A stretch of 64,000 nucleotides of DNA from Gloeobacter violaceus PCC 7421 (GCF_000011385.1 NC_005125.1:2604001-2668000); one strand, 5' to 3'. Numbered from the stretch's first letter, positions 25,962 through 35,563 are shown. Notes: a model not told the origin generated them from the letters alone. A program made the numbers and translations.

Positions 25962-26560
25962 ATGAACAGTCAGCGACTCAAGCAGTTGCGTCTGGCTCGC
26001 GGGTTAACTTTGGAAGCCCTGGCTGCCGAGTTGGGGGAGTGGTCACCAAGCAAGCACTTTCGAAGTACGAGCAGGGGCGCGCACGGCCCTCGCTCCGGGT
26101 CATGAACTGACTGGCCTAGGCCCCAGGGGTCAAAGCCGTATACCTATTCAGCGACCCGGAAGTGGATGTCAAATTCATCGCCTACCGCAAAGCCTCCAGA
26201 CTGCCAAAACGGGATCAAGAGCACATCGAAAATCGGATCCGCCGGGATCTGGAGGAGCGGGTCCGCCTGCAGCGCCTATTGCATCCTGCGGCCAACCCGG
26301 TATTGCCCGTGCTGGAGTGGAGCATTGACTCTATCGAGCAAGCCGAACAGGCGGCGGAGCAATTGCGCAAGCTATGGCAATTGGGTCAGGCTCCGATCGC
26401 CAGTGTCGTCGGCGTGCTGGAGGAGCATTTTGTGCATGTGCTCGACATCGAAACCCGCGAGGGCTTCGACGGCATTTCGGCTGTGGCCTACGCCCCTGCC
26501 GAGCGGGCAGTCGCGGCGGTGGCCGTGACCCGTCATGGTGTGGCCGGTGAGCGGCAACGG
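25962..26560 (+). pseudogene. XRE/ImmA-IrrE family regulator remnant
   Basis: The N-terminus encodes an HTH (MNSQRLKQLRLARGLTLEALAAELG). After a one-base deletion in a G run (about 26032-26036) the homology continues in another frame as GVVTKQALSKYEQGRARPSLRV. That frame then meets two stops, TGA (26106-26108) and TAG (26115-26117), at positions where CGA and CAG would fit. It resumes as GVKAVYLFSDPEVDVKFIAYRK and a long helical region with VLEEHFVHVLDIETREGFDG. The sequence stops at RHGVAGERQR, just before the expected HELGH zinc motif, and joins a PemK fragment. Dead as a gene, though residues 26162 onward remain open. Confidence 0.7.
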
Positions 26561-26811
26561 CGGGGCGAGGTGTGGCTGGTTGACCTTCAACCAAGCTGGT
26601 CGCGCCCATCACCAGCTGGAAACCTCACTTTGAAAAGAACATCTGGCATATTCGGCTCACACCAGATGCAATGAACGGTCTCGACAACGAATCCGCCGTC
26701 GATGCGCTCCAGGTGCGATCACTTGCCCTGGAGCGATTTCGCAAGAAGCTGGGAAAGTTGCCTGCAAAAACTATGGAGGAGATCGCAGCAGCCGTCGCCG
26801 CTGCTATTTAA
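26561..26811 (+). pseudogene. PemK/MazF-type toxin remnant with internal deletion
   Basis: RGEVWLVDLQPS (26561-26596), the N-terminal strand of PemK/MazF endoribonucleases, is fused in frame to the preceding regulator remnant. The C-terminal half continues in a different frame from 26596 (LVAPITSWKPHFEKN...SAVDALQVRSLALERFRKKLG...EEIAAAVAAAI, TAA at 26809). The middle of the toxin, about 30-40 residues, is missing. The fold cannot be complete, so this is a broken toxin gene. Confidence 0.7.
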
Positions 26812-26918
26812 GTACTCCTGATTCTGCCTAGCGGTTGTTCTCAAATTCGGTGCGAATGATTACTTGTTGCCCGAAGTACCTCCGAAAAAATATTTCAGCG
26901 CAGCGTGCGCTGCACCAT

Positions 26919-27608
26919 TCAGCCGCGATCGATGTGCACCGTGTCCTGTTCGTCGTTGCCGCGCTGCACGGGCAGGTCGCTCAGATCGGCATGGACGATG
27001 TCTTTGCCCGTACCACCGATAAGCTGGTCCATGCCTTCGCCGCCAAATAGCCGGTCGTTGTCTTCCCCGCCAATCAAAATATCGTCGCCCGGGCCACCCA
27101 CCAAACAGTCGTCGCCGGGACCGCCATCCAACAAATCGTTGCCGGGGCCGCCCAGGATTTTGTCGTTGCCCGCGCCGCCGTAAAGTTTATCGTCACCGGG
27201 GCCGCCGTCAATCAAATCATCCCCATCGCCGCCGTGGATGGTGTCGTTGCCTTCGCCGCCGTACAGCCGGTCGTTGCCGGGGCCGCCATCGATGAGGTCG
27301 TTGCCCGCGCCGCCGATAATCAGGTCATTGCCCTCCTCGCCGTACAGTTCGAGGTCGAATTCGACATCTTCGTCCACCTGAATAATGTCGTCGCCCGCTC
27401 CACCGCGGATGCACAGGCCGTCTTTGAATTCTTCGCGGTCCAAAGAGAAGCGCTCGCACTCTTTGCCGTGGGCATCGAGCACGATCACCAGAAGGCCGTC
27501 CACTTCACCGGCAGTGTTGCGCCGGTTGCTCACCCGGATATTGTCGTTGCCCGGCGTCCCTTTGAAGGTCACCTTGCCAGTTTTCGGATCGCGTTCGCGG
27601 GTCACCAT
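26919..27608 (-). CDS. RTX-type calcium-binding repeat protein
   Basis: A 229-residue protein. After a 75-residue N-terminal region (TPGNDNIRVSNRRN), about thirteen consecutive GGxGxDxxx nonapeptide repeats (GGAGNDLID, GGPGNDRLY, GGEGNDTIH and so on) cover residues 75-205. These repeats form a calcium-binding beta-roll in type I-secreted proteins. No catalytic domain is attached, and no type I secretion gene is adjacent. GGAG ribosome site before ATG 27608. Expected to be extracellular. Confidence 0.9.
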   Translation of the reverse strand: MVTRERDPKTGKVTFKGTPGNDNIRVSNRRNTAGEVDGLLVIVLDAHGKECERFSLDREEFKDGLCIRGGAGDDIIQVDEDVEFDLELYGEEGNDLIIGGAGNDLIDGGPGNDRLYGGEGNDTIHGGDGDDLIDGGPGDDKLYGGAGNDKILGGPGNDLLDGGPGDDCLVGGPGDDILIGGEDNDRLFGGEGMDQLIGGTGKDIVHADLSDLPVQRGNDEQDTVHIDRG

Positions 27609-27674
27609 TGCCCTGCTCCTGCTGCAAGTCGCTCTCAGTATAAGAAGACACCCACCCAGGGCAAGCGTTGCAGA

Positions 27675-29486
27675 CTACTTCGGCAAATTCTCCGGCGCGG
27701 TGAGCCGGCCGATTGGGTAGATGTTGTACCGATCGTCCCAGTAGGGGGTACGGCGATAGAAAAATTCGAGCCGCGCCTCGGGGCTTGCGGCGAAGGCCGA
27801 TTCCTCCGAAACCTTGCGCTCGAACTCGGCTTTGAGCTTCGGGTCGCGCGCGAGCATCTCGCGGGCCATCTTCTCCATCACGTAAGCTTCTGCGTACTCC
27901 TTTTGCTCGAAGATGGCGTCGAGGAAACCCCATTGCAAGAGCGAGTCGGGACCCTGTGGTTCGAGTAAATGAATTGCGACGTTGGCGGCGCGCTGGTCGA
28001 GGGGGACAACCAGCGATCCGGCCGGATAGGTGATCTGGCGCCGGATGGGGGTGAGCTTAAAATCTTTGAGCCGGATGCGGCCCTCGAAGGGCGCGGCTTC
28101 CCAGACCGGAGCGCTAAATTCGTAGGTCTCGACGGTGAGGGTACTCGGGCCATCCAGGGTCCGGTGGCGCAGCCCATGGGCTTTGATCTTGTCGATCACC
28201 TCCGTGAGCGAGACTGGCACCACGTAGGCAAGCGGCGGTGCCACGGCCTTTTCGACCGTCGCCTCGTCAAACAGGGGAATGGTGAAGGTCTTCGGTTTGG
28301 TAGGCTCGTAGCGCAACCAGGTACTGCCGGAGACAGCACTCAGTTCAAGGGTCGTTTCGAATCCTTGAAATTGAAACGGTCGGCTGTGCTCGCTGAGCTT
28401 GAAGGTCAGCGGGTAGCGAAAATTCGGGTCGTAGCGCCGGCCGCGGGCGACGGTCTGTTCGTCGACGCGGGCAACCAGGGTGCGTAGCTCGCTCGGATAG
28501 CGCTTCAGGTGGGCAAAAATCTCCACCAGCAGGTCGTAGGTGGCCGTCACCCGGCTTTTGTAGTCCTTGAGCATGTGGGTTTCCACCAGCAGGGTCGGGC
28601 GGTTCTGGAGGGCGCCGTAGCCGGTGGAGAAGCGCGGCTCGGAAGGATCCTGGGTAATGCCTTTGGAGACATCTTTGCTGTCGCGCAGGATGATGTAGGG
28701 CGAGACGACATGACCGCGCCCCGCCACGGCCGGAAAGATTTCGCCTTCGAAGGCCACTTTTTGCCAGGCCACCAGCGCCGGATCCAGGCTCGCCCCCGTC
28801 TCCAGGCCGTAGGTGAGGTTGTACTGGTAGTCGGCGCCGTCGGTGTCGTGGGTATCGACAATCAGATCCGGCAGATAGCGCTCAAAGACATTGAGCCAGA
28901 CGCGCATCTCAGGGGTGTCGGCTTTGAGAAAGTCGCGGTTGAGATTGAGGTTCTGGGCGGTGGTGCGCCAGCCCGATTCCTCGGGACCGTTCTGGTTGAT
29001 CCGGGTGTAGGGGCCGAAGCGCTCGTGGCCATCGACGCCGAAGACCGGAATAAAGACTAAGATCGCCCCGTCGAGCAGGGCCGCGTGTTTGCCTGAGATC
29101 ACCAGATCCCGCACAAAAGCGAAACCGGCGTCCTTGCCCGGGATCTCGCCGGGGTGGATGGCGGCGTTGACCAGCACGATGTCTTTGCCCGTCGCCCGGG
29201 CCGCTTCGGGGGTGAATGCTTTGTCCTTGGAGACCACCAGCACTGGGATAGCCCGGCCCTCGGGGCTTTTGCCCAACAATTGCAACTGCACCAGCGGCGA
29301 AGCCGCCGCAAGGCGCTGGGCGTAGGCAATATCTTCGTCGTAGCGGCTGGTGCGGCGGTAGTTTGTCGCCTCCGCCCGGGTTTGCCATTCGCCCGCCGGC
29401 TCCGCCGCCATCGCTTGCTCCAGTAGGATCGATCCCAACAGATGCACGCCGACCAGCGCGCAGAACAGTACCGCTTGTCTATGCAT
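27675..29486 (-). CDS. M14 family zinc carboxypeptidase-like secreted metallopeptidase
   Basis: A 603-residue protein with a signal peptide (VLFCALVGVHLLGSILLEQAMAAE). The M14 domain spans about residues 45-330. The zinc motif HPGE is at His111/Glu114 within VNAAIHPGEIPGKDAGF, with the third ligand likely in VDTHDTDGADYQ. Arg/Asn substrate-site residues lie in the NLNRDF block. The C-terminal about 250 residues form a beta-rich domain (FEGRIRLKDFKLTPIRR). Similar long M14 proteins are periplasmic or extracellular and probably trim peptides or peptidoglycan stems. It ends near the RTX gene on the same strand. Confidence 0.88.
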   Translation of the reverse strand: MHRQAVLFCALVGVHLLGSILLEQAMAAEPAGEWQTRAEATNYRRTSRYDEDIAYAQRLAAASPLVQLQLLGKSPEGRAIPVLVVSKDKAFTPEAARATGKDIVLVNAAIHPGEIPGKDAGFAFVRDLVISGKHAALLDGAILVFIPVFGVDGHERFGPYTRINQNGPEESGWRTTAQNLNLNRDFLKADTPEMRVWLNVFERYLPDLIVDTHDTDGADYQYNLTYGLETGASLDPALVAWQKVAFEGEIFPAVAGRGHVVSPYIILRDSKDVSKGITQDPSEPRFSTGYGALQNRPTLLVETHMLKDYKSRVTATYDLLVEIFAHLKRYPSELRTLVARVDEQTVARGRRYDPNFRYPLTFKLSEHSRPFQFQGFETTLELSAVSGSTWLRYEPTKPKTFTIPLFDEATVEKAVAPPLAYVVPVSLTEVIDKIKAHGLRHRTLDGPSTLTVETYEFSAPVWEAAPFEGRIRLKDFKLTPIRRQITYPAGSLVVPLDQRAANVAIHLLEPQGPDSLLQWGFLDAIFEQKEYAEAYVMEKMAREMLARDPKLKAEFERKVSEESAFAASPEARLEFFYRRTPYWDDRYNIYPIGRLTAPENLPK

Positions 29487-29495
29487 TAATGGGTG

Positions 29496-30689
29496 CTACG
29501 CCTTCGCTCCGAGGGTGGCAAAGAGCATGTCCATCTCCGCCGGTAGACCCGTGGAGATGCGCACATAGCCGGGTAGCTGCCAGCGCTGGCCGCCTGCAAT
29601 CAGTACATCGGCGCGGGCCAGTTTCTGAACCAGCGGGCCGCAGTCGCCTTGGACTTTGGCCCAGACAAAGGGCGCGTCGCCGGGCACGGGCTTCAGGCCG
29701 AATTCGGGCAGTTTGGCCAGCAGTTGGGTACGGGCGGCCACAGCGACCTGGCGTGAGCGCATCAGGTAGTCGGCGTCGGCGAGGGAAGCGGCGGCGGCGG
29801 CCACAACGGCGGTGTTCACCCCCAGCATGTTGAGCAGGTAAGGGCGCAACCGCTCGCGCACCGGTTGGGATGCGACCGCGTAACCGAGCCTGAGCCCCGC
29901 CAGGCCGTGGATTTTGGAGAAGGTGCGGGTGACCAGCACGTTGGGCCGGCTCGCGGCAAGGCCCATGGCGCTCATCACCCCGGGCGACTCGGCAAAGTCG
30001 ATGTAGGCTTCGTCGACCACCAGCAGGGTCTTTGGATCGAGGCGGTCGGCCAGGCGGGTGATCTCGGCCAGGGTAAGGGCGGTGCCGGTGGGATTGTTGG
30101 GGTTGGTGATGACGACCACCCGGGTCCTGGGGGTCACGGCTCCCGCCATCGCCTCCACGTCGTGGCGGTACTCGGGCGTGAGCGGTACAGCCACCCGCCG
30201 GACCCGCTCGCCCAACATGCTCTGGGCGGCGGAGCCCACCGCGCCGTAACCGGGGGACGCTTCGACAAATTCGCCCCCATCGAGGCCCCAGGCCAGGGCC
30301 ACCGCCTGCAGGATCTCCGAAGAACCGGCCCCGAGCAATACCGAACTCGCTTCAAAAGCCTCAAACAGCGCACCGAGATCCGCGGCACTGCCGGGCGAAG
30401 CAAGACTCAGGCCGTGGAGCGCGCAGATCCCCTCAAGCAGCGAGAAAACCGTCGCCATCGGGTAGCGGTTGCAGCCGTCCAGCGCCTCTGAAGCCGCTTT
30501 GAGCGCCAGAGGCGAAGGCCCGAGGGGATTTTCGTTGTAGAGCAAGCGCACCGTGCCGGCCGGGACGCCCACGCCCTGCACCGAGGAGACCCGGCGCACC
30601 TCGGCGGCCCACAGTGCCGGGGGGGCAACCGCCGCTACACCAGCCCACCAACTCAACCCCTGCAACGCGGCGCGGCGCGAAATTTCCAC
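29496..30689 (-). CDS. Exported class I/II aminotransferase (HisC-like)
   Basis: A 397-residue PLP-dependent fold-type I aminotransferase resembling histidinol-phosphate aminotransferase. It has LLYNENPLGPSPLALKAASEAL, a CNRYP segment, GAGSSEILQAVALA, the NPNNPTGTAL block, VVDEAYIDF, and the PLP Lys in RTFSKIHGLAGLRLGYA. The N-terminus begins VEISRRAALQGL and continues into a hydrophobic WWAGVAAVAPPALWAAE segment, which is a Tat signal. GTG 30689 is preferred because AGGAG lies 8 bases upstream; GTG 30728 would add 13 residues. An exported aminotransferase is unusual: histidine synthesis is cytoplasmic, so it probably has another substrate. Confidence 0.85.
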   Translation of the reverse strand: MEISRRAALQGLSWWAGVAAVAPPALWAAEVRRVSSVQGVGVPAGTVRLLYNENPLGPSPLALKAASEALDGCNRYPMATVFSLLEGICALHGLSLASPGSAADLGALFEAFEASSVLLGAGSSEILQAVALAWGLDGGEFVEASPGYGAVGSAAQSMLGERVRRVAVPLTPEYRHDVEAMAGAVTPRTRVVVITNPNNPTGTALTLAEITRLADRLDPKTLLVVDEAYIDFAESPGVMSAMGLAASRPNVLVTRTFSKIHGLAGLRLGYAVASQPVRERLRPYLLNMLGVNTAVVAAAAASLADADYLMRSRQVAVAARTQLLAKLPEFGLKPVPGDAPFVWAKVQGDCGPLVQKLARADVLIAGGQRWQLPGYVRISTGLPAEMDMLFATLGAKA

Positions 30690-30902
30690 CGGGACACTCC
30701 TGTACAAACCGATGCTCCTTCTTAACACGATTTAGACTGTGGCGATTGTGGAGATCGCTACTACCAGGGGACTCGATGCTTTCCGCCTACAATAAATACA
30801 TCGCTTTCGGCTTGGCGTTGTTGCAACCCCGCTGCTCTATCGCTGGAGATTCGGCATTGGGCGGCAAGGGGGAAGCCTATCGGACCAGTGTTGAACTTGC
30901 CC

Positions 30903-31412
30903 ATGGAATTGATCGCCGTCGTAGCCATGGACAGTCGCCGCCTAATCGGACGGGGCGATGGTCTACCCTGGCACTGCCCGGAAGATCTTAGTGCGTTCAA
31001 AGCACTGACCTGGGGCCAACCTTTGCTGATGGGCCGCCGAACCTTCGAGAGCATCCTCGCCCGCCGAGGCAAACCTTTGCCCGAGCGCGAACATTATGTG
31101 CTGACGGCCAGACGCGGACCGTCCTTTCCAACGGTCCGCTATATTTGCTCACCGGATCAGGCGCTTGCTCTGCCTGTCGAACGCCTGTTCGTGATTGGCG
31201 GCGCTTCGGTGTACGCCCAAACCGCCGACCAGCTAGATACCCTTTACCTGAGTTTGATCCCCGGCTTGCACACGGGCGATGTCTTCCTGCCGGACTTGGG
31301 AAACCGGTGGGCAGTGGAAATTATTGAAAAATTTCAAACCTTTAAACGTTGGCGCCTACTGCGCAGTCCTTCTGTGGGCTTCGATTGGTCCCAGCTTGTC
31401 GAAGGCGGCTAG
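30903..31412 (+). CDS. folA: Dihydrofolate reductase
   Basis: NADPH-dependent reductase of folate metabolism, 169 residues. Recognisable elements are LIAVVAMDSRRLIGRGDGLPWHCPEDLSAFK (substrate pocket, with Trp and acidic residue), LLMGRRTFESI (NADPH binding), VLTARRG and VIGGASVYAQ. ATG 30903 gives the canonical start; ATG 30888 would add MLNLP. The catalytic acid (usually Asp or Glu in LPWxLPxD) is present as PED. Its TAG stop overlaps the stop of the convergent DUF2973 gene by 4 bases (CTAG). Confidence 0.93.
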   Translation: MELIAVVAMDSRRLIGRGDGLPWHCPEDLSAFKALTWGQPLLMGRRTFESILARRGKPLPEREHYVLTARRGPSFPTVRYICSPDQALALPVERLFVIGGASVYAQTADQLDTLYLSLIPGLHTGDVFLPDLGNRWAVEIIEKFQTFKRWRLLRSPSVGFDWSQLVEGG

Positions 31413-31669
31413 CGGTCGCGGCGTTCGTCGTCGGGAGAACGGTTGTACAAAGCTTCGAGGCGGCTGCGGATGTCGGTGTCGCGGGGGGTGACACGCACCA
31501 CCAGCAGCGAGTCTTTGATCACCCGGCCGTTGCGGTCAAGCAATTCAGGGTGGGGCTGAATGCGGTTGGCTCTGCCCTGCTGCTTCTGCCGCCAGCCCGT
31601 CGCCATGGTGTAGAACGCCAGGGTGCCCAGGAGGAGAAAACACAACAGGTACAGAAGGTGGAGCAGCAT
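31409..31669 (-). CDS. DUF2973 family small membrane protein
   Basis: An 86-residue cyanobacterial protein. One N-terminal transmembrane segment (LLHLLYLLCFLLLGTLAFYTM) is followed by the conserved soluble part HPELLDRNGRVIKDSLLVVRV, then RLEALYNRSPDDE. This pattern is characteristic of DUF2973. Function unknown. Confidence 0.82.
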   Translation of the reverse strand: MLLHLLYLLCFLLLGTLAFYTMATGWRQKQQGRANRIQPHPELLDRNGRVIKDSLLVVRVTPRDTDIRSRLEALYNRSPDDERRDR

Positions 31670-31784
31670 CGGTAGCCTCAGCCAGAAAGTTTATACGGTT
31701 CTCTCGACTCTAGAACCCCTGCCAATCCCTATCGGGCATCGGTAGGTATTGATCCCCACGCCACGGAACCTACTTGCCATATTA

Positions 31785-31803
31785 GCCCCCTTTGCCAGGG
31801 GGC
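31785..31803. repeat. Short GC hairpin between divergent genes
   Basis: GCCCCCT / AGGGGGC arms around a 5-base loop, in the leader region between the DUF2973 gene and ltaE. It could influence the ltaE leader; no T tract follows. Confidence 0.35.
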
Positions 31804-31867
31804 AGCATCTTTCTTCTGGTTTAGGTCCCGAGTCGCTAGGATGTATAAGTACCAAGGAGTACAAGGT

Positions 31868-32902
31868 ATGCCCGACCCGGTTGTCGATCTGCGCAGCGAC
31901 ACGGTGACCCGACCGACCCGGGCGATGCGCGCCGCCATGTTCGAAGCCGAAGTCGGGGACGATGTCTACGGCGAAGATCCGACCGTCAACCGCCTCCAGG
32001 AGCGTGTCGCCCACCTGCTCGGCAAAGAAAAGGGGCTATTTTTTCCGAGCGGCACGATGTGCAACCAGGTGGCCATCGCCACCCATACCCGCCCCGGCCA
32101 AGAAATCATCTGTGATCGCGACTGCCATGTGTTCAATTACGAGCGGGCCGGGGCAAGCCACCTGGGCGGCGTGCAACTCCATCCCCTCGACGGCCGCCAC
32201 GGGGTCCTGAGTGCCCAGCAGGTGCGCTCCGCCGTCCGCCCCATCGAGTTGCACGAACCGCCCACGGGCTTGATTCTGCTCGAGAATACCCACAACCGCG
32301 GCGGCGGCACGGTCTATCCCCAGGACGTCATCGAACAAATCGCCGCCGTCGCCGGCGCCGCGGGCATCCCCATGCACCTCGACGGTGCCCGGCTATTGAA
32401 CGCCAGCGTCGCCGGTTCCCACAGTCCGGCGACGCTGGCGGCACCCTTTGATTCGGTCTACTTTTGTCTTTCCAAGGGCCTCGGGTGTCCGGCGGGCTCG
32501 GTGCTCGCCGGCAAAGCCGATTTCATCGCCCAGGCGACACGCCTGCGTAAGGCCTTTGGCGGAGGCATGCGCCAGGTGGGTTTTCTGGCGGCTGCCGGTC
32601 TGTACGCCCTCGATCACCACATCGAGCGCCTCGCGGACGATCATCGCCGGGCACGGCAGTTGGCCGTCCACCTAAAAGATCTCAACGCCTTCGATGTCGA
32701 GCTCGACGCTGTGCACACCAACATCGTGATGGTGGATGTGCACGCGGATTGCACGGCGGCGGCGGTGGCGGCGGATCTGACCGCCCACGGCGTGCGGGTG
32801 AGTGTCTTTGGTCCCCGGCGTCTGCGGTTGGTCACCCACCTTGATATCGATGACGCGGGAGTGGAGCGGACCGTCGCCGTCTTCAAGCGGCTCTACGGCT
32901 AG
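31868..32902 (+). CDS. ltaE: Low-specificity L-threonine aldolase
   Basis: PLP enzyme that cleaves threonine/allo-threonine to glycine and acetaldehyde, 344 residues. Family blocks are [66 protein letters not shown], and the PLP Lys in [22 protein letters not shown] lies 8 bases upstream of ATG 31868. Its stop overlaps the stop of the convergent nucleoside hydrolase gene (CTAG). Confidence 0.93.
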   Translation: MPDPVVDLRSDTVTRPTRAMRAAMFEAEVGDDVYGEDPTVNRLQERVAHLLGKEKGLFFPSGTMCNQVAIATHTRPGQEIICDRDCHVFNYERAGASHLGGVQLHPLDGRHGVLSAQQVRSAVRPIELHEPPTGLILLENTHNRGGGTVYPQDVIEQIAAVAGAAGIPMHLDGARLLNASVAGSHSPATLAAPFDSVYFCLSKGLGCPAGSVLAGKADFIAQATRLRKAFGGGMRQVGFLAAAGLYALDHHIERLADDHRRARQLAVHLKDLNAFDVELDAVHTNIVMVDVHADCTAAAVAADLTAHGVRVSVFGPRRLRLVTHLDIDDAGVERTVAVFKRLYG

Positions 32903-33810
32903 AGGGCGCTCAAAATTTCGGCCACCCGCACCTCCACCCGCGCTCCCAGGCTTTCCACGTCGGCATCGGGCTCGAAGACCCGCGCGGGTACACCCGAGGC
33001 GGTTTTTTCGAGCCGTCCCGCGGCGGGTGGGTCGGTGCGCACGGTGAGCGTCCGGCGCCCGCGGGGCAAAAAGTCGGGCTCGCAGGTCAGCAGAGCGGCC
33101 AGGGTGTCCCAGAAAAAATAGTTCTGCTGCTCGACGCCTGCGAGCAGTTCGGCGGCAAGGCGGCAGGCGCCGCCGCGCGAGCGCAGTGTCTCCACGAAGC
33201 GGGCGGTCATCGGTACAAAATTGGTGACATCGAGGCTGACAAAGTCCAGGGCGAGCCCGGCCTGCAGGCAGTAGGCGGCGGCAGGAGGGTCGCAGTAAAG
33301 ATTCCACTCGGCGCTGCCGTCATGGTCTTGCTCGCCTGCGACGTTGCCGCCCGCCTCCAGGCCCCCGGCCATCAACACCACCCGCTCCAGGTGCCGGGCA
33401 ATCTCGGGAGCGGCGCGCAGAGCCGCCGCCAGATTCGTGCAGGGGCCGGTGACCAGCAAAGTCACCGGTTCGCCCGCCGCCAGGATCGTCTCGGTGAGCA
33501 GCCGCGTGCCGGCGGCGGCCGGGTAGTACCGTTCGGCTTCCGGAAAGGCCCGCAGATAGTTGAGGCTCTCGCGCTGCCAGGCGGTGGGAAAGGGATGGGG
33601 CAGGGCATGGTGCTGCCAGGCCACCGGCACCGCGCCTTTTCCCAGGCGATCGAGCAGGGCCGCCAGAACGGCGGCGGAAACCTGGGGGATACAGTCTCCG
33701 CTGTTGACGACGACGGCCCTCAGATCCACAGCCGGGTAGAGCGCCAACAGCAATGTGGCGACCAGATCGTCGGCGTGACCGTCTTGGTCGTGGATGACCG
33801 GCTTTCGCAA
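32899..33810 (-). CDS. Inosine-uridine-preferring nucleoside hydrolase family protein
   Basis: A 303-residue N-ribohydrolase fold. The calcium-binding N-terminal motif is HDQDGHADD, equivalent to the family DxDxxxDD with a His at the first position. It also has [61 protein letters not shown] and a C-terminal [12 protein letters not shown] with the Asp ligand. Start TTG 33810 with a GGGAG site. Family members hydrolyse ribonucleosides; the exact substrate is not predictable, and the first-position His is worth noting. Confidence 0.85.
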   Translation of the reverse strand: MRKPVIHDQDGHADDLVATLLLALYPAVDLRAVVVNSGDCIPQVSAAVLAALLDRLGKGAVPVAWQHHALPHPFPTAWQRESLNYLRAFPEAERYYPAAAGTRLLTETILAAGEPVTLLVTGPCTNLAAALRAAPEIARHLERVVLMAGGLEAGGNVAGEQDHDGSAEWNLYCDPPAAAYCLQAGLALDFVSLDVTNFVPMTARFVETLRSRGGACRLAAELLAGVEQQNYFFWDTLAALLTCEPDFLPRGRRTLTVRTDPPAAGRLEKTASGVPARVFEPDADVESLGARVEVRVAEILSAL

Positions 33811-33950
33811 AGCACCGCTCCCGGGGCAAATCTTCCATAGCCTACCGCTTCAGAGGCGGGGATCAGAATTCCCTCCAAGGTCGGATGCAGATGGACAGCT
33901 GTGGAGGGAGGCTTGTGAACAAGACCGGTAAACCGTTTACGGGATCAATC

Positions 33951-34916
33951 ATGAAGAGAAGAGCCTGGCTAATTTTCAATCCGGTTGCCGGGCGTGGCAA
34001 CGGTGAGACCGATCTCAGTCTCATCGAGCAGACCCTTCAAGAAAAATACGATCTACACGTGCTTTTGACCGGTCCTGAGCAGGAAGCAGACGCCCTTGCC
34101 CGCGAGGCGCTCGCCTGCGGAGCGGAGATCGTGATTGCCTCGGGCGGAGACGGGACGCTCTCAGCGGTGGCCGGGGCGGTGGCAGGCAGCCCCGCGGCGC
34201 TTGGAATCATTCCGCGCGGTACGGCCAACTCGGTGGCCCTGGCTCTGCAGCTGCCCCAGGACCTGCCCTCCGCCTGCCGGGTGATCCTCCAGGAGCGCAC
34301 CCGCCGCATCGACATCGCCCGCTGCAACGGCCAGCCGATGATCCTGCATGCCGGAATCGGCTACGGGGCGCGCACCATCGGCTCTGCCTCCCGCGAGAGC
34401 AAAAACGCCCTGGGTGTGCTGGCCTATATTCTTTCCGGGTTGCAGCAGCTTCAAGATCTCGAACAATTCACCGTCACCCTCGAGACCGAAGAGCAACTGA
34501 TCACCTGCAAGGCGGTGGCGGTGACCGTGGCCAACCTAGCGCCGCCCACTTCCGTGCTTGCCCAGGGACCGGCGGCGGTCCAGCCCGAAGACGGGGAACT
34601 GGACATTACGATCATCGCCGCAAGCGGTCTGGTCGAGGCGGTAACCACCGGCTATCACCTGCTGTGGACGGCCCTGCGCGATCAGCCTGCCCAGCGCGAG
34701 AACGTCGGTTTCCTGCGCGCCCGCAAAGTGCGCATCGTCGCCGATCCCCCTCAGGAGCTGATGGTCGACGGCGAACTGGTGGGGACAACCCCCATGGAAA
34801 TCGAGTGCCTGGCCGGTGCCCTGAACGTGCTGATCGACACGCCCCAGGACGGTGAGCAGCCCGCCGAGCAGAAGCTCGAAGGGTTGCCGGGCCTGCAGGT
34901 GGAGCTTAAAGAGTAG
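33951..34916 (+). CDS. Diacylglycerol/lipid kinase family protein (YegS-like)
   Basis: A 321-residue kinase. The DAGK catalytic domain has LIFNPVAGRGNGE, the nucleotide-binding IASGGDGTLSAVAGAV and IIPRGTANSVALAL motifs, and LHAGIGYGARTIG. The C-terminal YegS domain has EDGELDITIIAASG and ELMVDGELVGTTPMEIEC. It phosphorylates a membrane lipid or sphingoid-like alcohol. ATG 33951 (MKRRAWLIFNP) gives the family start. Lies 80 bases upstream of lepB. Confidence 0.88.
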   Translation: MKRRAWLIFNPVAGRGNGETDLSLIEQTLQEKYDLHVLLTGPEQEADALAREALACGAEIVIASGGDGTLSAVAGAVAGSPAALGIIPRGTANSVALALQLPQDLPSACRVILQERTRRIDIARCNGQPMILHAGIGYGARTIGSASRESKNALGVLAYILSGLQQLQDLEQFTVTLETEEQLITCKAVAVTVANLAPPTSVLAQGPAAVQPEDGELDITIIAASGLVEAVTTGYHLLWTALRDQPAQRENVGFLRARKVRIVADPPQELMVDGELVGTTPMEIECLAGALNVLIDTPQDGEQPAEQKLEGLPGLQVELKE

Positions 34917-34996
34917 TGTCCGGCGGCAGGGCAGTCCGGGCAGGAGCCGCCGATGGTCTATGATCATCGGTGTCACCGTCCTACCGGCATTGCTTC

Positions 34997-35563
34997 ATGA
35001 GTTCACCGCCCAACCCCCAACCCGAGGAAAATAAGCTCTGGTCCTTTCTCAAAAGCCAGCGCGAGAATATTCAGTCCATCGCTGTGGCGCTGGTGTTGAC
35101 CTTCACCATCCAGACCTTTGCCGCCCAGGCGTTTTATATCCCCTCGGGCTCGATGGAGCCGACGCTGCTCATCAACGATCGCCTGATGGTCGAGAAGATC
35201 ACCTACGACTTCTCTACCCCCGAGCGCGGTCAGATCATCGTTTTCACCCCGCCCAAGAACCACTTCAACAGCAACGACCAGCCCTTCATCAAGCGGGTGA
35301 TCGGGCTGCCGGGCGATACGGTGGAAGTCAAAGCGGGCAAGGTGTTCATCAACGGCAAAGCGCTCGACGAAAAATACATTGCCGAGCCGCCCGCCTACGT
35401 CATGCCCCCGGTCAAGGTGCCCGCCGACCAGTTTTTCGTCATGGGCGACAACCGCAACAACAGCTTCGACTCGCACATCTGGGGCTTCCTGCCGCGCCAA
35501 AACGTGATCGGCCGGGCCATCTTCCGCTTCTGGCCCCTCGACCGGCTCGGCCCGCTCGGGTAA
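34997..35563 (+). CDS. lepB: Signal peptidase I
   Basis: A 188-residue type I leader peptidase with one N-terminal transmembrane helix (SIAVALVLTFTIQTFAAQAF). Catalytic Ser52 is in FYIPSGSMEPTL and the general-base Lys99 is in PFIKRVIGLPGD. The later boxes are VMGDNRNNSFDSHIWGFLP and the C-terminal IGRAIFRFWP. It cleaves signal peptides of Sec and Tat substrates on the periplasmic face. ATG 34997 is chosen. Confidence 0.95.
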   Translation: MSSPPNPQPEENKLWSFLKSQRENIQSIAVALVLTFTIQTFAAQAFYIPSGSMEPTLLINDRLMVEKITYDFSTPERGQIIVFTPPKNHFNSNDQPFIKRVIGLPGDTVEVKAGKVFINGKALDEKYIAEPPAYVMPPVKVPADQFFVMGDNRNNSFDSHIWGFLPRQNVIGRAIFRFWPLDRLGPLG

